From: Dyadobacter sp. CY323
Lineage (GTDB): Bacteria; Bacteroidota; Bacteroidia; Cytophagales; Spirosomataceae
Direction of reading: 5' to 3'
Length of the DNA: 64,000 bases
NCBI RefSeq assembly: GCF_021390245.1
Contig: NZ_JAJUXH010000018.1
Span: forward strand, 1 to 64,000
A model generated the notes under the pieces. It ran no database searches. It was not told the origin of the DNA and saw only the letters and a list, made by a program, of their open reading frames with translations. Shown here piece by piece: positions 8,888 through 17,344 of the stretch (positions are counted from its first letter, which is position 1; every line of letters starts with the position of its first letter). The position numbers and the translations under genes are program-made.

Positions 8888-9172
8888 GTGTGAAATGTGA
8901 GATGTGAAATGTGAGATGTGAAGGGTGAAATGTAAAAAAGGGAAATGTGAAAAGAAGTGAAATGTAAGATGTGAAATGTAAAGAATGGAAATGTGAAATG
9001 TAAAATGTGAAGTGTGAAATGGCATCCCACATCTCACTTCAAGCACATCTCACATCTTACCCTTCACATCTTACCTCTCACCTCTCACCTCTCACCTCTC
9101 ACCTCTCACATCTCACATCTAACCTCTCACTTCTCACATCTCACATCTCACTTCTCACACCTCACATCTTAC
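8888..9172. repeat. Long 7-nt-word inverted element (gtgagat / tcacatc) before iolE
   Basis: The whole 292-base gap is repetitive. The left half (8888-9020) is nearly free of C and built of units such as tgtgaaa and tgtgaga. The right half (about 9026-9172) is nearly free of G, with fifteen consecutive 7-nt units tcacNtc-like at 9064-9168. The halves are imperfect reverse complements, and the element spans stop codon to start region. Arms of this length could form an extensive RNA duplex. No gene is seen in it. Confidence 0.88.
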
Positions 9173-9179
9173 AAAAACA

Positions 9180-10082
9180 ATGAATTTCGAAAACATACAA
9201 CTTGGCATTGCCCCTATCAACTGGACGAATGATGATATGCCGGAACTGGGCGGGGAAAATACGTTTGAGCAATGTATCAGTGAAATGGCGCTGGCTGGAT
9301 TCACGGGCTGCGAAGTAGGAAACAAATTTCCGCGTGATACGAACGTGCTCAGGAAAGCGTTGGAATTGCGCGGTCTGCAGATTTGCAATCAATGGAACAG
9401 TTATGAGTTAACGACAAAAAGTTTTGACGAAAACAGAAAAAACTTTACCGAGTTGCTTGATTTCCTGGAAACCATGGGCGCCAAAGTGATAGGTGGCGGT
9501 GAGACAGGAAATAGTTGTCAGGGGCAAATGGACGTTCCCGTCTTTGAGGGAAAAGGAATGCTGAATACAAAAGATGAATGGAACAGTTTCACATTCGGGC
9601 TGAATGAGCTTGGGAAAATTGCACGTGACCAGGGAATGAAACTGGCATTTCACCATCATATGGGGACTTGCGTACAGACAATCGAGGAAACGGACCGGCT
9701 TTTGAATGAGACTGATCCCGAAAACGTTTTCCTGAATTATGATTGCGGACATTTTCATTTCGCCGGCGAAAATCCCGTGACCGCATTGAACAAATACATC
9801 GGACGTACTGCGCACATTCACCTGAAAGATGTGCGCCCGAATATGCTGCAACGCGTTCATGACGAAAGATTGAGTTTTTTGACAGCTGTAAAAAATGGCG
9901 TTTTCACCGTTCCGGGCGACTCCGAAGGCTGCATTGATTTCCCATCGCTTTTCGAAATCATAAAAAACAGTGACTACAACGGCTGGATCGTCCTCGAAGC
10001 AGAACAAGATCCCGCAAAAGCCAATCCACTCGAATACGCTATCATCGCCAGGAACTTCTTCCGGGGATTGACGGGGATTTGA
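9180..10082 (+). CDS. iolE: Inosose dehydratase (TIM-barrel)
   Basis: IolE removes water from scyllo-inosose to form the dione that IolD hydrolyses. The 300-residue protein is an xylose-isomerase-like TIM barrel with a GIAPINWTNDD opening typical of IolE. Metal-site segments include FHHHMGTC, NYDCGHFHFAG and HLKDVRP, and a late WIVLEAEQD holds the last acidic ligand. No signal peptide is present. It closes the cluster. Its stop codon lies only 2 bases from the point where a truncated DUF5615 gene on the opposite strand loses its family pattern, marking a rearrangement boundary. Confidence 0.9.
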   Translation: MNFENIQLGIAPINWTNDDMPELGGENTFEQCISEMALAGFTGCEVGNKFPRDTNVLRKALELRGLQICNQWNSYELTTKSFDENRKNFTELLDFLETMGAKVIGGGETGNSCQGQMDVPVFEGKGMLNTKDEWNSFTFGLNELGKIARDQGMKLAFHHHMGTCVQTIEETDRLLNETDPENVFLNYDCGHFHFAGENPVTALNKYIGRTAHIHLKDVRPNMLQRVHDERLSFLTAVKNGVFTVPGDSEGCIDFPSLFEIIKNSDYNGWIVLEAEQDPAKANPLEYAIIARNFFRGLTGI

Positions 10083-10084
10083 TC

Positions 10085-10192
10085 AGATTCTTTCTTCCCA
10101 TTCCAACCCATTTCCCTGACCGTGCATACTTCATGATCAGGGAAATCCTCTTTAAGCCTTTTTGGTAAATTTTCGTCATGCAAAAGCTTCAT
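10085..10192 (-). pseudogene. Truncated DUF5615 (PIN-like) putative toxin
   Basis: The reading frame starts with MKLLHDENLPKRL and runs through VREMGW, an N-terminal pattern typical of DUF5615 proteins, whose acidic residues resemble a PIN nuclease site. Family members are usually about 110-120 residues. Here the recognisable part is only about 36 residues; the frame then continues into sequence antisense to iolE with no family pattern. The start overlaps the end of the DUF433 gene by 17 bases, the normal coupling of such pairs. It is probably non-functional. Confidence 0.75.
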
Positions 10193-10415
10193 AGAGCTGC
10201 TTGATATTTTTGGATGATAGCAACTTACTCGCAGCTTCAAGTAATGCTATTGCCTGCTCTTTCGAAACAGTTGGAAAGTCATCCAAAAACTCGTCAATAG
10301 ATACCCCAGCTTCGAGGTGATCAAACAGAGACTCGATCGGGACGCGAGTTCCGCTAAATACGGGTTGACCATTTAATATTTCCTGGTCAATTGTAATTAT
10401 CTGATTGATCAACAT
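10176..10415 (-). CDS. DUF433 family protein, putative antitoxin
   Basis: This 79-residue protein has the DUF433 pattern: an IDQEILNGQPVFSGTRVP opening, then ESLFDHLEAG and DFPTVSKEQ, ending in a helix with AIALLEAA. DUF433 proteins are small helix-turn-helix-like proteins commonly encoded before DUF5615 genes and treated as antitoxins. The internal start at 10415 is chosen over 10478 because the family begins a few residues before the IDQEI segment. It overlaps its truncated partner by 17 bases. A stand-alone antitoxin relic or a regulator are both possible. Confidence 0.8.
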   Translation of the reverse strand: MLINQIITIDQEILNGQPVFSGTRVPIESLFDHLEAGVSIDEFLDDFPTVSKEQAIALLEAASKLLSSKNIKQLYEAFA

Positions 10416-10624
10416 ATCTTTTAGACGCTTTGTATCTAAATAAGTAACGCAAAATTTAAACACATTTTGTTTTCCCACCCTGTTTGGCGTTTACTCAGAT
10501 ATTTTTCTGCGTCCGCCACAATCCACCGCCGACATACGTATTAACAATATAATTCGTTAAACAACATTCTAACTAAAAAACGCTATGACGCATCAGTTTA
10601 CCTGTATTTTATAAACTGACTAAT

Positions 10625-12079
10625 ATGTTACATTTCAAAAAGTTACACTTCGTTTTTGTACTAATTCTTGCGGCGTGTGTTACGGGGTGCAAGGAGAAGG
10701 ACGTCGCTCCGGATGTTGATACTACACTTGATTCTACGACTGCTTCTGATTACAAGGCCGTAAATGCCTGGTTATACGAGATTATGAATGACGGGTATTT
10801 CTGGTACAAGGAAATGCCGGAAGAAACAAGTCTTGACGCAACAAGTGACCCATATGATTATTTCGAAAAGCTGGTTTATCAACGCCAGACGGTTGACCGT
10901 TTCTCGGCTGTCACAGATGACATTGACGCATTAGAAAATGAGTTTAATGGCATCAGCAAAATTTTTGGGATCAGTTATTCGCTTTCTTTCATTGATAACG
11001 GTAATTCCAACATCGGCATCTTCCTGAACTATGTTGTAAAAGGTAGCCCGGCGGATAAAGCTGGTTTGAAACGGGGTGATTTTCTGCTCAAAGTAAACGG
11101 TACTCAGCTCACATCCGCCAATTATCAATCCCTGCTCGGAGGTAGCGAAACCACAACTTTTACATTAGGTACACTCAATGGCGGCGCAATCGCTGCGGCA
11201 AGCCAAACCGTCTCCATCACAAAAGCGGAAGTTTCCGAAGACCCGGTCGCATTTTCAACAGTGATCTCCAAACCGGCATACGGGAAGACGATCGGCTACC
11301 TCGTTTATACCCAATTCGTGCCCGGAACGAGCGCCGACGATGAAAAGTACGACAATGAGCTCCGTCAGATATTTGCTGATTTCAAAAGCAAAGGTGTGAA
11401 TGAACTTGTGCTGGATTTGCGGTTTAACTCGGGTGGGTACATTAGCTCGGCGGAAACGCTGGCTTCGCTGATTGGCAGGAATATTTCTTCTTCCAAGATT
11501 TTTTATACCGAACAATGGAACGACAAATACATTGCTTACTGGCAGAAAAACCAGGGAGCAAATGCATTGAATTATAACTTCCAGACCGAGGCAAACAACA
11601 TCGGCAACAACCTGAACCGGGTTTTTGTATTAACCTCAAATTCAACGGCTTCGGCAAGTGAACTGGTCATTAACGGTTTGGAGCCTTATATGGAAGTGAT
11701 CACCATCGGAGAAAATACAGCAGGTAAAAATCTGTTCGGATCGCTGATCGACGATGACGAAAACCGCTGGAAATGGGGTGCCTATGTGATGTTGGGACAA
11801 ACAGCCAATGCCAATGGCGAGTCGGATTACGGGACGGTGAAGGGCATGACGCCGGACTATATTGTGGAAGATACGAATGTTCCCTACAAGCCTTTTGCCG
11901 ATGAGAACGAAACATTGTTCCGAAAAGCATTGGATGTAATGGGAATTCCTGCACCTACCTCAATGCGAACTGCGGCAACAAAAACAGTTGATCCGTTCAA
12001 AAAATCACTTCGGGATGATCTTAAAACCCGCAAGAACCTGATGATCAGAACAGGCTCCCTGATGCGCGTTAATCCGTAA
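10625..12079 (+). CDS. S41 family C-terminal processing peptidase lipoprotein
   Basis: This is a predicted periplasm-facing serine protease. The 484-residue protein starts with a lipoprotein signal ending in the lipobox VTGC. A PDZ domain lies around residues 110-195, followed by the S41 catalytic domain. The catalytic serine fits S343 in the STASASE segment, with K368 in NTAGKNLFG exactly 25 residues later, the Ser-Lys spacing of Tsp/CtpA. A conserved LDLRFNSGGY segment is also present. Substrates are unknown. It is transcribed alone, with a strong hairpin 30 bases downstream. Confidence 0.88.
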   Translation: MLHFKKLHFVFVLILAACVTGCKEKDVAPDVDTTLDSTTASDYKAVNAWLYEIMNDGYFWYKEMPEETSLDATSDPYDYFEKLVYQRQTVDRFSAVTDDIDALENEFNGISKIFGISYSLSFIDNGNSNIGIFLNYVVKGSPADKAGLKRGDFLLKVNGTQLTSANYQSLLGGSETTTFTLGTLNGGAIAAASQTVSITKAEVSEDPVAFSTVISKPAYGKTIGYLVYTQFVPGTSADDEKYDNELRQIFADFKSKGVNELVLDLRFNSGGYISSAETLASLIGRNISSSKIFYTEQWNDKYIAYWQKNQGANALNYNFQTEANNIGNNLNRVFVLTSNSTASASELVINGLEPYMEVITIGENTAGKNLFGSLIDDDENRWKWGAYVMLGQTANANGESDYGTVKGMTPDYIVEDTNVPYKPFADENETLFRKALDVMGIPAPTSMRTAATKTVDPFKKSLRDDLKTRKNLMIRTGSLMRVNP

Positions 12080-12109
12080 ATTCTCACATTGGGTAAAAAA
12101 CCATGCTCC

Positions 12110-12158
12110 GCACTGCCGCCATATAGTACGTTACTATCTGGCGGCAGTGCACTTTTAT
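12110..12158 (+). terminator. Rho-independent-like terminator after the S41 gene
   Basis: Arms gcactgccgcca (12110-12121) and tggcggcagtgc (12139-12150) are perfectly complementary around a 17-base loop and are followed by acttttattt. It lies 30 bases after the S41 stop codon. Confidence 0.8.
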
Positions 12159-12266
12159 TTGGATAGCTAAAATCAAAAAAATTCAGATCCTGCATCTATT
12201 TCATTGTAATTGACGTAATTTTATTTCCGTTTTTGCTCACGTTTTTGGAATGATTGTGGCTGGTCT

Positions 12267-14258
12267 ATGAGATTTAAAGTTTTCCTTACCATTGTTTTTC
12301 TTCCCTCCTTTTTGATTGCCGCGTTTGGTCAGACAGTCAAGCATACCTATCGTTTTTATGATGACCTGGCCGTAGCCCAGCCCGAATGCGGAAACCCTTT
12401 GAGTCAGGCGAAAGCATTGGGAGTTTGCGAGGCGGGTGACATTCCAGGCAAATTCGTTCAGGACATGCTTCCATGCGGCGTCCAAAGAACGGTTTATCAG
12501 AATAGTCTGAATTATGGACTTATGTACCCAAATACAGAAGGTGCGATCACGGAAACTTACACCATTCAGATGTACATCAAAATTGCCGACTGGGGAAAAA
12601 CCTGGGCGAGAATTATTGATTTTTCAAACGGCGGCTCCGACCAGGGGATTTATTTTAAAGACAAAAACGGCTCAACAGACCGCTGCATTGATTTTTACCC
12701 ATATGGAATCGCAGGGGCATGCCCATTTTTCAATAAATCAACTTATTATCTGCTGACATTCACGCGAAACGGACAAACCGGGATCATGGATGTGTACGTC
12801 GGCAACACATTATTTGCTTCGTACAATGACGCTGATGGAAGGTACGTCGGAAAAGCTGGCGTACCCATTTATATTTTCAGGGACGACTCATCTGTTTCCT
12901 GCGAATCGGGTGTCGCCAACTTTGCCTATTTGGGATTTAATAACAAGTATTTCAATCAGGCGGAGGTCGATAGTACATCCCGGGACATCTGTTACACGGC
13001 CAGCATCAATTCCTATGCAGAGTTTTCCATCTCCCCAAATCCAAGCTGCGGATTTCCAAAAGATATCACCATTACCTATACGGGCATTATCCCTGCACCT
13101 GGTACAGGCTATACTTTCGAGTGGGAATGGGATGGCGCAACGGTGATTTCAGGTTCCGGCATGGGGCCATACGTGGTAAGCTGGAATAGCGGCGGCAGTA
13201 AAAATGTGGGATTAAAAGTTACAAATCTGAAATGCGGAAACTCGCTCTTTAATCGGAAACAAGCTGTGATCAGCAGTCTGGATCTGACAACTTCCCTGAT
13301 ATCAGGCACTTGTGATACGGGCACGGATGGTACGCTCACCGTGACGGGCTCTCTCGGAATTCCACCTTATCAGTATTCCATTGATTCCGTCAACTATCAG
13401 ACAGAAAACGTTTTCAAAATCTCCCCCGCTACTTACAGGGTTTTCGTAAAGGATGGCAACAATTGCACGACTGCGAAAACGGTTAACGTCCAGTTCAACA
13501 GCGACATTACCGTCCAAACTGTGGCCGACACGACCATTTGCACGGAAGAATCCATTACACTCTCTACAACCAGCAATGCGCAATCGTTTTCCTGGCAACC
13601 CCAGACTGGCCTGAGCGACGCAAACGCTCAAAACCCGATTGCAGCTCCCCCGACATCCATGCAATATGTGGTCACAGCTTCGCGAGGATTTTGTTCCCAA
13701 ACCGATACAGTTAAAGTTATTGTCGCACCAAAAGTACAGGTGAACGTCACACCAGACGCTGTGATCGAATACAATGTACCTTTTCAACTCGCCGTTACTT
13801 CGCCGCAAATCCAAAGTGGATCTGATGCATTTTTCTTGTGGTCACCGTCCATTGGATTAAATAATCCAAACAGTCCTACGCCAATCGCCGTTTTGCAGGA
13901 TAACCAGTCTTATACCGTCGAGGTAACATCGGAGCTGGGTTGCAAAGGTACCGGGCAGGTGAACCTGGCTATAAAAAGGCAGGAAAGTATCAACATCCCA
14001 ACCGCATTTACTCCAAATGGCGATGGGCAAAATGAAGTACTTGTTCCTTTAATCCATGGCATTGAGTCGATCACGTATTTTAAGATCTACAACCGATGGG
14101 GCGAGCTTGTTTTTTACACCAATCAGCTTAATCAAGGTTGGGATGGGTATTTTAAAGGCGGATTACCCGTGATGGGGACGTATGTCTGGGAAGTGGAAGG
14201 TACCTCGGTGAAAGGAAAGGTAATCCACAAAAAAGGCTCGGTAATGCTTTTTAAGTAA
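12267..14258 (+). CDS. T9SS type B (gliding-associated CTD) secreted adhesin-like protein
   Basis: This 663-residue protein has a Sec signal (hydrophobic stretch ending AAFGQ). A concanavalin/laminin-G-like domain occupies roughly residues 70-235, with a PKD/Ig-like segment at about 250-350. A SprB-type repeat follows (GTLTVTG ... PYQYSID ... CTTAKT), then another Ig-like stretch. The last 85 residues form a type B sorting domain: FTPNGDGQNEV, KIYNRWGELVF and a GTYVW strand. That domain routes cargo through the type IX system to the surface. The binding target is unknown. It stands alone between terminators. Confidence 0.85.
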   Translation: MRFKVFLTIVFLPSFLIAAFGQTVKHTYRFYDDLAVAQPECGNPLSQAKALGVCEAGDIPGKFVQDMLPCGVQRTVYQNSLNYGLMYPNTEGAITETYTIQMYIKIADWGKTWARIIDFSNGGSDQGIYFKDKNGSTDRCIDFYPYGIAGACPFFNKSTYYLLTFTRNGQTGIMDVYVGNTLFASYNDADGRYVGKAGVPIYIFRDDSSVSCESGVANFAYLGFNNKYFNQAEVDSTSRDICYTASINSYAEFSISPNPSCGFPKDITITYTGIIPAPGTGYTFEWEWDGATVISGSGMGPYVVSWNSGGSKNVGLKVTNLKCGNSLFNRKQAVISSLDLTTSLISGTCDTGTDGTLTVTGSLGIPPYQYSIDSVNYQTENVFKISPATYRVFVKDGNNCTTAKTVNVQFNSDITVQTVADTTICTEESITLSTTSNAQSFSWQPQTGLSDANAQNPIAAPPTSMQYVVTASRGFCSQTDTVKVIVAPKVQVNVTPDAVIEYNVPFQLAVTSPQIQSGSDAFFLWSPSIGLNNPNSPTPIAVLQDNQSYTVEVTSELGCKGTGQVNLAIKRQESINIPTAFTPNGDGQNEVLVPLIHGIESITYFKIYNRWGELVFYTNQLNQGWDGYFKGGLPVMGTYVWEVEGTSVKGKVIHKKGSVMLFK

Positions 14259-14259
14259 A

Positions 14260-14295
14260 AAACGTCCTCTTTTTGAGAGAACGTTTTCATTATTT
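14260..14295. terminator. Convergent terminator between the T9SS gene and the desaturase gene
   Basis: An imperfect hairpin pairs aaaacgtcctc with gagagaacgtttt and is flanked by A- and T-rich runs on both sides, so it can serve both converging genes. Confidence 0.6.
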
Positions 14296-14310
14296 TTTAT
14301 CAAAAAAAAC

Positions 14311-15297
14311 CTAACTGATCCAGCTGAATTCGTAATTCAGATCGGGTATTTTCGTACGATCTGCAATTCTTCTCAGCCTGGAAGGCAGCGCCATCAGATA
14401 ATCGCGCGCTTTTTCCGCCTTTTCATTCACATCGCGAATGGAGCCTATTTCCCATTCCACTAACAAAGAGTCTAAAATTTCGATGTAATCGTTGGTAGTA
14501 TAAACACCCAGGCGTTGGGCTGCATCCGAAAAATGTGAGAATGTATCCCCCATTTTCACACCCGATTCACGCATAAAATGCGCAGGCATCACAATTTTTT
14601 TACGCATCATATCTTCCAATGCCAGAAGTAATTGTGACGCGTCAACTTCAAGTATGCGGCTCACGAATGTTTTATATGCTTTTGCATGACGCATTTCGTC
14701 GGAAGCGATCACGCCGCATATTTTCGATAAATGCGGGTTCCCGAATTTTTTAGCCAGCGTGGCAGTCCGTCTGTGAGAAACATTGGTTGCCAGCTCCTGA
14801 AAAGAGGTGTAAATAAAGTTGCGGTAAGGATCTCGGTCTGTGCCGATATCGAAACCATCGGCGATGAGATACTGTGTCGAAACTTCCATCGCACGCATGT
14901 TCACGCGACCCGACAGATATAAATACTTGTTGAGAAGGTCGCCGTGACGGTTTTCTTCGGCTGTCCAGGCACGTACCCATTTCACCCAACCGGATTCCGG
15001 CTCACCTACCTGATTGACCCCGATCACATCCATTAACCACGATTCATACGTCGGCAATGCTTCCTCGGTAATGGTGTCACCGATCAAAACGGCGATGTAA
15101 TCGTAAGGCAGGTCGCGGCAACTTTCTTGCAATAATTTGACTTCACTCGCAAAATTATCATCTCTCGGATCCGGCAAAAAATCAGACGGTTGCCAATTTT
15201 CATCTATTGGTTTTAAGTATTCGGCCATCAGCCCACCCAGATCTTTTCCGATGTGCTGCATCACTTCTAGCCGTTCTGCAGAGAGTGCGGTATCCAT
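14311..15297 (-). CDS. Acyl-ACP desaturase (di-iron)
   Basis: This soluble enzyme should introduce a double bond into an acyl chain bound to acyl carrier protein. The 328-residue protein belongs to the plant-type stearoyl-ACP desaturase family. The di-iron motifs are intact: EENRH at residues 114-118 and DEMRH at 200-204, with a helix carrying YESWLM supplying an earlier glutamate. No membrane segment is seen. It diverges from a PlsC acyltransferase gene across about 140 bases, so both probably serve membrane lipid synthesis. The position of the double bond cannot be told. Confidence 0.9.
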   Translation of the reverse strand: MDTALSAERLEVMQHIGKDLGGLMAEYLKPIDENWQPSDFLPDPRDDNFASEVKLLQESCRDLPYDYIAVLIGDTITEEALPTYESWLMDVIGVNQVGEPESGWVKWVRAWTAEENRHGDLLNKYLYLSGRVNMRAMEVSTQYLIADGFDIGTDRDPYRNFIYTSFQELATNVSHRRTATLAKKFGNPHLSKICGVIASDEMRHAKAYKTFVSRILEVDASQLLLALEDMMRKKIVMPAHFMRESGVKMGDTFSHFSDAAQRLGVYTTNDYIEILDSLLVEWEIGSIRDVNEKAEKARDYLMALPSRLRRIADRTKIPDLNYEFSWIS

Positions 15298-15417
15298 TTT
15301 TACTTCGTTTTAAACTCAAAAATCTATTTTACAAAGAAAGCCAATTATATGTAAGTTTTAGCTGATAATTGTCATTTTGAATCTCATAAATAAGAATAAA
15401 ACAAATCAGTTTTACAC

Positions 15418-15425
15418 TATTTTTG
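15418..15425 (+). promoter_or_regulatory. Bacteroidota -7 box (TATTTTTG) upstream of plsC
   Basis: The sequence matches TAnnTTTG exactly and would start transcription near 15431, giving a very short leader before the ATG at 15440. No clear -33 TTTG was found at the expected distance. If correct, the upstream in-frame ATG at 15377 is not in the mRNA. Confidence 0.5.
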
Positions 15426-15439
15426 CAGAAAAAACAGGG

Positions 15440-16183
15440 ATGAAAAAAATACTCGATTACGTTTTAAGTACCCTCTACCTGATCCATTTCGGACTTACAC
15501 TTCTCTTCTTTCATCTTGCCCAGGTCATTGCATATAATGTGTTTGGTAAAAATGCGCACCGCAAGGTGGTCGACTATCTCAATTTCTCACTGACCTACGG
15601 ATTGTACCTCACCGGAGCTGAAATTACACTCAGAAAGCAATTCCAAATCCCCCATAACCGGCCGATCATTTTCGTCGCGAACCACCAGAGTACATTCGAT
15701 ATTTCACCGGTATACTGGTTCCTGCGAAAGTACCGTCCCCGTTTCGTTTCCAAAGTCGAGCTTAAAAAAGGCGTTCCAAGCATTTCATATAATTTACGTA
15801 AAAGCGGCGCTGCGATCATCGACCGGAAAGACGGTAAGCAGGCGATCGCCGAAATCGCGAGACTGGGTAAGCTGATCCAGGATGAAAAATCCTCAGCTCT
15901 TATTTTCCCGGAAGGCACGCGTACGGCGAGCGGCATTATGAAGCCATTTGTCACCGGCGGAGTGGCTACGTTATTAAAACGCGCACCCGACGCGCTTATC
16001 GTTCCGGTTGCAATCGATGGTACCGGGGCATTTAATCCCAAAGGCATTTTCCCATTGAAATCGTTCGCCAAACTCACCTGGACAATTCTCCCGGGCATTG
16101 AACCGGCGGGCAGGAAAGTAGAGGAAGTTCTGGCGGAAGCCCAGGAAGAGATTAGAAAAACGCTTCCGGTTTACACTTTATAA
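15440..16183 (+). CDS. plsC: 1-acyl-sn-glycerol-3-phosphate acyltransferase
   Basis: PlsC adds the second acyl chain to lysophosphatidic acid at the inner membrane. The 247-residue protein begins with a hydrophobic segment (residues 5-30) and has the acyltransferase HX4D motif in NHQSTFD (H82 and D87). The FPEGTRTASG substrate-binding motif lies near residue 160. The start at 15440 is preferred over 15377 because it begins at the membrane helix and lies just after a -7 promoter box. A terminator follows 40 bases after the stop. Lysophospholipid acyltransferase activity on other substrates is possible. Confidence 0.88.
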   Translation: MKKILDYVLSTLYLIHFGLTLLFFHLAQVIAYNVFGKNAHRKVVDYLNFSLTYGLYLTGAEITLRKQFQIPHNRPIIFVANHQSTFDISPVYWFLRKYRPRFVSKVELKKGVPSISYNLRKSGAAIIDRKDGKQAIAEIARLGKLIQDEKSSALIFPEGTRTASGIMKPFVTGGVATLLKRAPDALIVPVAIDGTGAFNPKGIFPLKSFAKLTWTILPGIEPAGRKVEEVLAEAQEEIRKTLPVYTL

Positions 16184-16223
16184 TTTCCCCCAAAAGCTTT
16201 TTTTGATAGCTTATCAGCTGATT

Positions 16224-16265
16224 AAAAGGCAGATAGAAACCCGCGTTTTTATCTGCCTTTTTTGT
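16224..16265 (+). terminator. Terminator after plsC
   Basis: The arms aaaaggcagat (16224-16234) and atctgcctttt (16251-16261) are perfectly complementary and run into a T tract. Confidence 0.85.
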
Positions 16266-16373
16266 TTTTACCTCCTTAACAATCCTTAACAATCGCCAAT
16301 TAAACCTGGCTCAGAAAACACCCTCTAATCCATGAATTTCAACAAAAACTTAACTTTTAAACATTTAGTAGTC

Positions 16374-16769
16374 ATGAAAAAGATATTGTTCGCCGCCGTG
16401 GTAGTTGCAGTAGGATTTACATCAGCATCCGCTCAGTACGGTCCACGTCACGATGACCGTGACCGCTACGAAAACCGTGACGACTACCGTCGCGGACCGA
16501 TGACCGACATCAACAGGATGCAAAGGGAGGCCCGCCAGCAAATTGCGACCGGTGTGCAGCGCGGGACACTCACTTCCCGGGAAGCGAATGCATTAATGGC
16601 TCAATATGAACGAATTGAGGATCGCGAAAGAAAATTCAGCCACCGCGGACGTGTTTCTCCCCGTGAAGCGAGAATCCTTCGGGAAGACCTGCAAAGATTA
16701 ATGGCGGATACCCGCAGAATGAGCGACCGCCGGGGCGACCACTGGGCACGCGATCGCAGAAGGTTTTAA
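16374..16769 (+). CDS. Small secreted arginine-rich protein of unknown function
   Basis: Starting from the ATG at 16374 the product is 131 residues with a clear Sec signal (MKKILFAAVVVAVGF, cleavage after SASA). The mature part is very rich in Arg and Asp: a short RDD/RYENRD stretch, then two predicted helices around MQREARQQIATG and SPREARILREDLQRL. The layout resembles small periplasmic helical proteins of the Spy/CpxP type, but no diagnostic motif was found. The in-frame ATG at 16332 would put 14 polar residues before the signal and is less likely. A terminator follows. Confidence 0.75.
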   Translation: MKKILFAAVVVAVGFTSASAQYGPRHDDRDRYENRDDYRRGPMTDINRMQREARQQIATGVQRGTLTSREANALMAQYERIEDRERKFSHRGRVSPREARILREDLQRLMADTRRMSDRRGDHWARDRRRF

Positions 16770-16802
16770 ATGGCAGTTGAAGGTTTAGGGTAATTTTTTG
16801 GA

Positions 16803-16836
16803 AATCTCCGGGTCGATGATCCGGAGGTTTTTTTAT
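16803..16836. terminator. Convergent terminator
   Basis: A hairpin of aatctccgg and ccggaggtt with a nine-base loop is followed by seven T residues on the + strand. It separates the arginine-rich gene from the opposing GNAT gene. Confidence 0.8.
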
Positions 16837-17288
16837 TTTTCGTCCCTAAAATACCTCACAAGCTTCACGTGCGATTTCTCAAATCCTTCACGCTGATAAA
16901 ACCGGTGCGCATGCTCGCGGATATTTCGCGAAGTAACCTCCATTTGAATCGCGCCCGCGCTCTTTGCAAAATCCACAACACGCGCAATCAATGCTTTTCC
17001 AATTTTCAATGAACGAAATTCCGGCTCCACATACATTTCCTGGATTTCGGAGACGAGCGCCGCGTGATGTAGCAGAGGTTGAATGTGGCAGCTGACCATC
17101 CCCACCGGCTTGCCGGAAAGCTCGCCAAGGAAGTAGCGGATATTCGGGTTTTCTATGTTTTTATCAAATACAAAATCAAAACCTTCGCGGTTAAGCAACA
17201 AATCTTCTAATCCGCAGATCATTCTGTAAGCGGTATCACGGTCGGCAATGGTAACTTCCCGTATTGTAACCTGGGGCTGGTCCGTCAT
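16833..17288 (-). CDS. GNAT family N-acetyltransferase
   Basis: The 151-residue protein has the GCN5-related acetyltransferase fold. A central EIQEMYVEPEFRSLKIG strand-loop carries an R-x2-K-x-G-like acetyl-CoA pyrophosphate loop. A conserved ARVVDFAKSAGA helix follows, then MEVTSRN and a HRFYQREGFEK segment, the usual GNAT motif B end. Substrate is unknown; small-molecule, antibiotic and protein substrates are all possible. It is transcribed alone toward a convergent terminator. Confidence 0.85.
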   Translation of the reverse strand: MTDQPQVTIREVTIADRDTAYRMICGLEDLLLNREGFDFVFDKNIENPNIRYFLGELSGKPVGMVSCHIQPLLHHAALVSEIQEMYVEPEFRSLKIGKALIARVVDFAKSAGAIQMEVTSRNIREHAHRFYQREGFEKSHVKLVRYFRDEK

Positions 17289-17344
17289 GTAGTTTAATGG
17301 AAGAAACGTTACTATCCTGAATTTTAAATCAAGCTAAAATAACG

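Noticed and set aside
9064..9168. Could the regular tcacNtc units be a CRISPR array?
   Set aside because: Units are 7 bases with no spacers and no cas genes nearby; they form the right arm of an inverted tandem-word element.
13302..13814. 170-codon - strand frame inside the T9SS type B gene
   Set aside because: Antisense to repeat-rich Ig/SprB coding sequence; no motif.
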